Positions 8,097 to 14,108 of a stretch of DNA of 14,108 nt are shown piece by piece; position 1 is the first letter of the stretch; each line of letters begins with the position of its first letter. Position numbers and translations under genes: made by a program. The stretch comes from Beroe ovata (taxonomy: Eukaryota > Ctenophora > Nuda > Beroida > Beroidae), in NCBI GenBank assembly GCA_946803715.1, contig CAMPET010000093.1, positions 184,527 to 198,634 on the forward strand, read 5' to 3'. Under the pieces are notes generated by a model. It was not told where the DNA came from, made no database searches, and worked only from the letters and a program-made list of their open reading frames with translations.

Positions 8097-8723
8097 CCGA
8101 CATTGTAGACAGGGGAGATACTGGATTCAAGTACCTTTATATTACCTTTATATTATCACATATCTACTGTTTCTTCATGAGTTGGTATATACAACAGTGA
8201 TAATTTCATCTATTCTTTTTCATTTTGTTCTGATAACACACAGATGCAACCAATGAATTTTGCATTTATTCGTTTCACAGTAATTTATTCTGACTTGAAT
8301 TTTTACTTTCGATAAATTACTGCAAATTTGATCACCAGAACTGAGGATGGTGTTTGTCACCCTTAAACGTTACTAACTTCCTACAAACAACAGTTTCATT
8401 TGTTGCATCTGTGTGTTATCAGAAATTCCGAATTCATTATTTCTTTTACTTGACCTCATTTTAACCATCTTTAAGAGTGCACCTACTTGATTATTGCTCT
8501 TGTGTCTGTTGAAATTTTATGAAGCCTTCACTTGAACCAAGAATCGCCATTTGATGTTAAATTTTGGTCAAAAATTCTTTGCCGATCATAGTACCTCGGT
8601 CTCAAATTCCCACACAGTCAAATTGGATTATAAAGTATTACTTTCAAGTTTCATATCTTTTTGATAGATGTGAGTTTTCCATTATCAGTTTTATTCGAAT
8701 TTTGATTTAATATATTTGCTAGC
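8097..8723 (+). promoter_or_regulatory. upstream leader/promoter region of HECTD4-like copy 1
   Basis: There are no open exons here. The stretch is clearly alignable to 11086-11743, with scattered substitutions and small indels. It is AT-rich with no obvious TATA or initiator that I would call. The sequence TATATTTGCTAG ending at 8722 could be a splice acceptor just before the ATG, which would place a non-coding first exon upstream. The start of transcription is not visible. Confidence 0.4.
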
Positions 8724-10391
8724 ATGAAACCTCCTGATGCTCATCAATGGGATGGGATCACTGAAGACAGTCTGTTCTTAAATGATGGCCTGCTGAGGGT
8801 TGCTGACCTTATAACCATACCTGCTGAAATATGTTCTGTTGATTCTGCTAGCAACATTTCATGGGATGTGGAGACATCTGTTGAAATGTCATCTCAACAA
8901 CTGGCAAAACAGATAGAAAAGATATATTGTTACAAATCCAGCTCATACCAACGATTCCAGGATTATCGACTTTGTGCACTTAAGGGATTTTGGGAATCGC
9001 AGATGCCAGAACAGGACATTGAACCTGGAAGTTCATCATCCTCAATTGCTATGAAGGCCCAGAATACTTCTAATCTTCCATTTACCTCAAGGGTGTCACT
9101 GCTGCTGATATTCCCTTTATTAGAAGTCCAGAGTGCAACAAATCCTGAGTTATGTGCATCAACATCAAAACTATTGATTGATTGCCTCAAAGATTGCAAG
9201 CCGTTGTCATTAGCAAATGAACCTCAAGATTGTCTTGATGGTCTAGAAAATCTTATTTGTAAATGGATCAATGATGAAAAGTTTGTGAGCTGCAATGAGG
9301 ACAAAGCATGTCTGGCTGCCACACTGGTTATCCTTGCATGTGCCAGGTAAAGTTAGGAATTCAAGTTCTCAACAACATGCCATTTTAAACATAACAAAAA
9401 TTTGACGAATGGTCTCATTCGATGTCTTCAGGGGATCTGTACGAATGATGCTTTCTACTCTACACACCGTACAAAAGCTAGATTGCCCATCTCTCAATGT
9501 TAGCACGATGTTGAGAGAATTGCTGGAGTCTAGTGGAGGTCCCGGTGTCCCCAGTTCACTCAATGGAAACTTGCACCACCTTTGCTGGGACCACAGTGAT
9601 GTTATATCAGTTCCATCAGACATCAACAACAACTCAAAGGAAAACAGTAAATGTGAGTTGTCTTAAAAAACTTCTTAGTTCTAACACCAAAATTGCAAAA
9701 AAAGAGAAAATATAGATCTACTTTTAAATTATTTTCTTCAGCGAAGGAAGTTTCGAGAACATTGGGCAGTGATGGCAGGTACCTGTACATGACTGGCTGC
9801 ACTGGTGCAGGACTAGCAAGGATAGGAACTGGAAGAGCTGAAACATTGCGAGGAGTGGTTTATGCCAGGAACCTGCACATCTCACAGGGCTGGGTCACAT
9901 TTGCTGATGGGCGTCTTCTCTTCAGGGCATCTACTGCTGATACCAAAAACTCGCCATTCTGCCAACTCCTCAACCCATCTACACTCCAGGTTTTTACTCC
10001 TCATGCAATGAGTGTTATCACCACACCCAACACTCTCCCCTATACTCTTCTCTACTTCTCAGGTGGAGAGTGATGTTGAGTTGGCAGATATGCTTCCCGG
10101 TATCACAAACAACAACAACAGTACCACCACTCTCTCGCTGTGCAGTGATGGTCTTTATGTGTACTGGGTGACTTGCAGCTCAGTTGTGGTGAGGTCTGCT
10201 TCCAACAAGTCCAACAAATCCCTCACCATATTCGTGGATGTTCTGGAATTCTGTGAAGGAGAGGGCGGAGTACTGAGGCTCACTCCAGCGAGGGATAGAG
10301 TAACTTTGCAAAGGAAAGATGTGGAGGCTAGCAAGTCGCTCACTGAGGCCCTGATTGAGAAACTGCGACCTGTGAGATCGAGTAACACTAA
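8724..10391 (+). pseudogene. HECTD4: HECTD4-like gene, 5' fragment (copy 1), truncated at an N
   Basis: Exons 8724-9346, 9432-9652, 9742-9989 and 10063-10391 join in consistent phase across introns of 85, 89 and 73 bases. The ATG has an in-frame TGA at 8703. The 492 or so codons equal the start of copy 2 except for one Gly-to-Ala difference at 9028 (residue 102). Recurring SDG-type strands (GSDGRYLYMTG, FADGRLLF, CSDGLYVYWV) suggest the beta-rich N-terminal region of HECTD4, a very large HECT-type E3 ubiquitin ligase; the catalytic C terminus is not here. At 10392 homology is lost and the frame meets a stop within a few codons. Either this is a truncated duplicate or the break is an assembly join; the reading frame itself is undamaged. 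The family call rests on remembered similarity, not a search. Confidence 0.6.
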
Positions 10392-10442
10392 NCGTTAGAT
10401 TAAAAATAGTGGGCGTCTTCTCTGTGCGTGTGGGTGTGTTTC

Positions 10443-10938
10443 TTAGTTCCAGTAGGAAATTGGTGATGTCAGCAGTTGATGATGTGTCGGTGCTGGTCGT
10501 TGAAAGGCTTGATAGGGTAGTAGGAGTGGTTCCCTCGGCGGGTTGGGGTGCTGGTATAAAAAATGGTTCGGAAGTGGGCGTGGCTGGATGGTTTGCGGTT
10601 CTTGTGGGACATTATGGGAAGAGTTTGGGACTTGGTTCCCTTTGCTCTTATCTCCCCTTTGTGGTTTCATCGAGCTCTTTTTTTCTGCTTCTCTTCCCTT
10701 CTTATTCTCACGTTTGGAGGATGCGGGCTTCTGGTTCGGTTTGTTCCCGTTTTTGTTTCTGTTTTCTGATGCTTTTTTCTTTTCTTTTCTCGCCACTTCC
10801 GGTTGAGCTTGACTATCTGGGTTTTCCTCAAATTCTGTTTTCTTTTTTATGAGGAATTCTCTCCGAGATTCCCACCTTTCTTTGGCGATGATCTCTCTCT
10901 GCTTAGCTTCATCATCCCACATTTGTTTGAGGGTGTCT
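10443..10938 (-). CDS. 3'-terminal exon of an unrecognised gene (5' exons missing)
   Basis: A strong acceptor (CACTGATAACCCTTCCCACAG) precedes 10938. The frame enters in phase 2 and runs about 165 codons to TAA at 10445-10443. The start DTLKQMWDDEAKQREIIAKE and the next 25 residues look like a charged helix or coiled coil. The middle is Lys/Asn/Glu-rich and probably disordered, and the tail is Pro/His/Gln-rich, ending SPISYWN. No catalytic motif is seen and I do not recognise the family. An ATG at 10922 exists, but the open frame and acceptor upstream argue for an internal entry. The upstream exons should lie at higher coordinates on this strand, where instead HECTD4-like copy 2 begins, so the gene is orphaned by the duplication or by an assembly join. 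Confidence 0.6.
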
Positions 10939-10990
10939 CTGTGGGAAGGGTTATCAGTGTTCTCGGCAATAGTCGAAACGATAAGTGCCG

Positions 10991-11010
10991 ATATATATAT
11001 ATATATATAT
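10991..11010. repeat. (AT)10 microsatellite
   Basis: This perfect (AT)10 run lies between the orphan exon and the start of the second duplicated segment. It is a plausible slippage or mis-join site. Confidence 0.97.
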
Positions 11011-11082
11011 GAGGACCAATTATAAGTAGTAAGATTCTCGCTTCGCGGCTTTCATCAGCGGTCTGGCATCGCCCGACAAACC

Positions 11083-11118
11083 GACATTGTGAACAGGGGA
11101 GACATTGTGAACAGGGGA
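11083..11118. repeat. 18-bp tandem duplication in copy-2 leader
   Basis: GACATTGTGAACAGGGGA occurs twice in a row (11083-11100 and 11101-11118). Copy 1 has a single related unit near 8099-8115, which explains part of the length difference between the leaders. Confidence 0.9.
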
Positions 11119-11743
11119 GATACTGGATTCAAGTACCTTTATATTATCTCACTATTTCTCCTTAAGTAGGTATGTATATTACGTATCTACTTTTTCTTCA
11201 TGAGTTGATATATACAACAGTGATAACTTCATCTATTCTTTTTGTTCTGATAACACACAGATGCAACTAATGAATTTTGCATTTATTTGTTTCACAGTAA
11301 TTTATTCTGAATTTTTACTTTCGATAAATTACTGCAAATTTGATCACCAGAACTGAAGATGGTATATGTCAGATCACCCTGAAACGTTACTAACTTCCTA
11401 CAAACAACAGTTTCATTTGCTGCATCTGTGTGTTATCAGAAATTCCGAATTCTTTATTTCTTTTACTTGACTTCATTTTTAACCATCTTTAAGAGTGCAC
11501 CTAATTGATTATTGCTCTTGTGTCTGTTGAAATTTTATGAACTCTTCACTTGAACCAAGAATCGCCATTTGATGGTAAATTTTGGTCAAAAATTCTTTGC
11601 CAATCATAGTACCTCGGTCTCAAATTCTCACACACAGTCAAATTGGATTATAAAGTATTACTTTCAAGTTTCATATCTTTTTGATAGATGTGAGTTTTCC
11701 ATTATCAGTTTTATTTGAATTTTAATTTAATATATTTGCTAGC
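11119..11743 (+). promoter_or_regulatory. upstream leader/promoter region of HECTD4-like copy 2
   Basis: This is the counterpart of the copy-1 leader, with scattered substitutions and indels. No exon is open here. The TATATTTGCTAG acceptor-like sequence before the ATG is retained, so both leaders could receive a non-coding exon from further upstream. No core promoter element is assigned. Confidence 0.4.
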
Positions 11744-13945
11744 ATGAAACCTCCTGATGCTCATCAATGGGATGGGATCACTGAAGACAGTCTGTTCCTA
11801 AATGATGGCCTGCTGAGGGTTGCTGATCTCATAACCATACCTGCTGAAATATGTTCTGTTGATTCTGCTAGCAACATTTCATGGGATGTGGAGACATCTG
11901 TTGAAATGTCATCTCAACAACTGGCAAAACAGATAGAAAAGATATATTGTTATAAATCCAGCTCATACCAACGATTCCAGGATTATCGACTTTGTGCACT
12001 TAAGGGATTTTGGGAATCGCAGATGCCAGAACAGGACATTGAACCTGCAAGTTCATCATCCTCAATTGCTATGAAGGCCCAGAATACTTCTAATCTTCCA
12101 TTTACGTCAAGGGTGTCACTGCTGCTGATATTCCCTTTATTAGAAGTCCAGAGTGCAACAAATCCTGAGTTATGTGCATCAACATCAAAACTATTGATTG
12201 ATTGCCTCAAAGATTGCAAGCCGTTGTCATTAGCAAATGAACCTCAAGATTGTCTTGATGGTCTAGAAAATCTTATTTGTAAATGGATCAATGATGAAAA
12301 GTTTGTGAGCTGCAATGAGGACAAAGCATGTCTGGCTGCCACACTGGTTATCCTTGCATGTGCCAGGTAAAGTTAGGAATTCAAGTTCTCAACAACATGC
12401 CATTTTAAACATAACAAAAATTTGACGAATGGTCTCATTCGATGTCTTCAGGGGATCTGTACGAATGATGCTTTCTACTCTACACACCGTACAAAAGCTA
12501 GATTGCCCATCTCTCAATGTTAGCACGATGTTGAGAGAATTGCTGGAGTCTAGTGGAGGTCCCGGTGTCCCCAGTTCACTCAATGGAAACTTGCACCACC
12601 TTTGCTGGGACCACAGTGATGTTATATCAGTTCCATCAGACATCAACAACAACTCAAAGGAAAACAGTAAATGTGAGTTGTCTTAAAAAACTTCTTAGTT
12701 CTAACACCAAAATTGCAAAAAAAGAGAAAATATAGATCTACTTTTAAATTATTTTCTTCAGCGAAGGAAGTTTCGAGAACATTGGGCAGTGATGGCAGGT
12801 ACCTGTACATGACTGGCTGCACTGGTGCAGGACTAGCAAGGATAGGAACTGGAAGAGCTGAAACATTGCGAGGAGTGGTTTATGCCAGGAACCTGCACAT
12901 CTCACAGGGCTGGGTCACATTTGCTGATGGGCGTCTTCTCTTCAGGGCATCTACTGCTGATACCAAAAACTCGCCATTCTGCCAACTCCTCAACCCATCT
13001 ACACTCCAGGTTTTTACTCCTCATGCAATGAGTGTTATCACCACACCCAACACTCTCCCCTATACTCTTCTCTACTTCTCAGGTGGAGAGTGATGTTGAG
13101 TTGGCAGATATGCTTCCCGGTATCACAAACAACAACAACAGTACCACCACTCTCTCGCTGTGCAGTGATGGTCTTTATGTGTACTGGGTGACTTGCAGCT
13201 CAGTTGTGGTGAGGTCTGCTTCCAACAAGTCCAACAAATCCCTCACCATATTCGTGGATGTTCTGGAATTCTGTGAAGGAGAGGGCGGAGTACTGAGGCT
13301 CACTCCAGCGAGGGATAGAGTAACTTTGCAAAGGAAAGATGTGGAGGCTAGCAAGTCGCTCACTGAGGCCCTGATTGAGAAACTGCGACCTGTGAGATCG
13401 AGTAACACTAATATGGCATTGGAAGCTATTCAATTGCTGGCTGCGACAGCTAAAGATGACAATGGTAAGACCTGCAGTCTGCAACACTGAGTGACTCATT
13501 GAGTGGTCCTGCCATTACCAGGTATCTGGTAATATTCTCCGCATATCCACAGCCCAGACAAGCTGTGGCCTGACACTGAAGGTGTTACGGAAAACACCAA
13601 TGTACACGTGTGGTAATCACTTGGTGATGGTTGTACCAGTTTCCAGTAGTGCCAGATCTGGGCAGCAATCAGCTCTCTTTGTACCTGCCCTTGCTCCTCC
13701 CGGACCATCCAAAGGTATGATACGCTATGACGTCATGTGCCTATTGTAACCTAGAGGTACAGCAACTACCTACAGAGAGGTAGCACTCCGCTGACTCTTC
13801 TCCGAATCCTAATAAAGAGTAGATATCCCAGGAATAGCTACCAACCTCTGTTTCTCACTCTCTGATGGGCAGCTTGAACAACGGGTAGACTTGACTGATG
13901 CACCAGCGTGTGCCCTCTCTAAAGGATCTTCTCTGTGTAGTATGG
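11744..13945 (+). CDS. HECTD4: HECTD4-like giant HECT-type E3 ubiquitin ligase, N-terminal exons 1-6 (copy 2, runs off window)
   Basis: Exons 11744-12366, 12452-12672, 12762-13009, 13083-13464, 13553-13714 and 13832-13945 join in frame; introns are 85, 89, 73, 88 and 117 bases. About 583 residues are encoded so far. The ATG follows an in-frame TGA. Residues 1-207 are mixed, probably helical. From exon 3 on, SDG-type beta repeats appear (GSDGRYLYMTG, CSDGLYVYWV, LSDGQLEQRVDL), resembling a propeller-like region. Exon 5 (CGLTLKVLRKTPMYTCGNHL, then VMVVP) is the part I most associate with vertebrate HECTD4. Family members are about 4,000 residues and end in a HECT domain that accepts ubiquitin on a Cys and passes it to substrates; none of that is in view. 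HECTD4 is assigned from memory; another giant E3 or a propeller protein remains possible. This copy looks intact and is likely the real gene. Confidence 0.65.
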
Positions 13946-14108
13946 GTAGGTCGTGTAGACTGTAGATACATAGTGACACCAGAGTGAGTGGGTGAGTACG
14001 AATATAGGTATATAGAGTGAGGGAGTGAGTGAGTGAGTGAGTGAGTGCGTGAGTGGTTGTGAGGGAGTGAGTGAGTGAGTGAGTGAGTGTTTTAGTGAGT
14101 GAATATAT
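13946..14108 (+). other. intron 6 of HECTD4-like copy 2 (partial)
   Basis: The donor GTAGGT follows ATGG at 13945. The open frame stops soon after, and the rest of the window is a GAGT-rich repeat with no acceptor before the edge. Confidence 0.6.
14018..14098. repeat. (GAGT)n tetranucleotide repeat
   Basis: Runs of GAGT are interrupted by GCGT, GGTTGT and GAGGGA. It lies in the intron at the right edge of the window. Confidence 0.93.

Larger units (their letters stand above)
8048..10391. repeat. first copy of a large direct duplication
   Basis: This segment matches 11039-13411 in the same orientation. The leader parts (8048-8723 and 11039-11743) show substitutions and indels, leaving the second about 29 bases longer. 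Exon 1 has six visible differences (8778, 8807, 8810, 8933, 9028, 9086); from 9087 to 10391 I find none, introns included. The match stops abruptly next to the N at 10392. See the second copy for how the gene continues. Confidence 0.95.
10393..11037. other. unrelated insert between the two HECTD4-like copies
   Basis: This stretch has no counterpart in the second copy. It begins right after the undetermined base at 10392 and ends in an (AT)10 tract and about 28 bases of unmatched sequence. It contains one minus-strand terminal exon (10938-10443). The plus-strand open frames here (Phe/Leu-rich) are shadows of that exon. Confidence 0.8.
11039..13411. repeat. second copy of the large direct duplication
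   Basis: It matches 8048-10391. The offset is 3,020 bases from the ATG onward. Its left end starts inside the right arm of the inverted-repeat element, with a short deletion there relative to the first copy. Beyond 13411 the coding sequence simply continues, so this copy carries the normal gene continuation. Confidence 0.95.

Noticed and set aside
7806-8256. Open frames across the inverted-repeat element
   Set aside because: Composition follows the repeated hairpins; no transposase motif or start context.
8963-9199. Minus-strand open frames inside HECTD4-like exons (both copies)
   Set aside because: Antisense shadows of a strongly supported plus-strand exon; their presence in both copies only reflects the duplication.
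10409-11012. Plus-strand Phe/Leu/Ser-rich open frames
   Set aside because: These are antisense to the Lys/Glu/Asn-rich terminal exon on the minus strand and have no splice or start context.
8724-13945. Two functional HECTD4-like paralogues in tandem
   Set aside because: Copy 1 stops in mid-exon at an N with no continuation, and most of its length is identical to copy 2, introns included; an assembly duplicate or truncated copy is the simpler reading.

Overview
The window is eukaryotic nuclear DNA, most likely from an invertebrate animal. Coding sequence is split into short exons with GT..AG introns whose phases agree, dinucleotide microsatellites are common, and there is a TTAGGG-type telomere-like tract. 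The gene content (an Ig-like single-pass receptor and a HECTD4-like giant ubiquitin ligase) points to a metazoan. The compact introns would suit a sponge or another early-branching marine invertebrate, but I cannot name the species. Most coding exons are too short to stand out as ORFs, so I rebuilt them by hand from splice sites and phase.

Layout. (1) 1-260: a GT microsatellite followed by one possible plus-strand exon. (2) 992-6847, minus strand: a predicted 14-exon gene of about 615 codons. Exons 1-5 (6847-5601) encode a signal peptide, a short Cys-containing segment, an Ig-like domain and one transmembrane helix. Exons 6-14 (4546-992) keep frame and would give a long, charged, Ser/Lys-rich cytoplasmic tail. 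I do not recognise the family. The donor after the membrane exon contains an in-frame stop, so a 201-aa short-tail form is also possible. (3) 6848-8047: intergenic DNA with degenerate telomere-like repeats and an inverted-repeat (foldback/MITE-like) element carrying strong palindromes. (4) 8048-10391, plus strand: the 5' end of a HECTD4-like gene (leader plus exons 1-4), cut off at a single N at 10392. (5) 10393-11037: unrelated sequence holding the 3'-terminal exon of another, unrecognised minus-strand gene, then an (AT)10 tract. (6) 11038-14108, plus strand: a second copy of the HECTD4-like 5' end, which continues past the copy-1 break into exons 5 and 6 and runs off the window in an intron with a GAGT repeat.

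The two HECTD4-like copies differ in leader and early exon 1, but I see no difference over about 1.3 kb from 9087 to 10391, introns included. Together with the N at the break and the orphan exon after it, this fits an assembly duplication (two haplotypes or a mis-join) at least as well as a true recent tandem duplication. The receptor gene and the HECTD4-like gene are divergent, with about 1.9 kb between their start codons. I see no evidence that they work together. No RNA genes or CRISPR arrays were seen.
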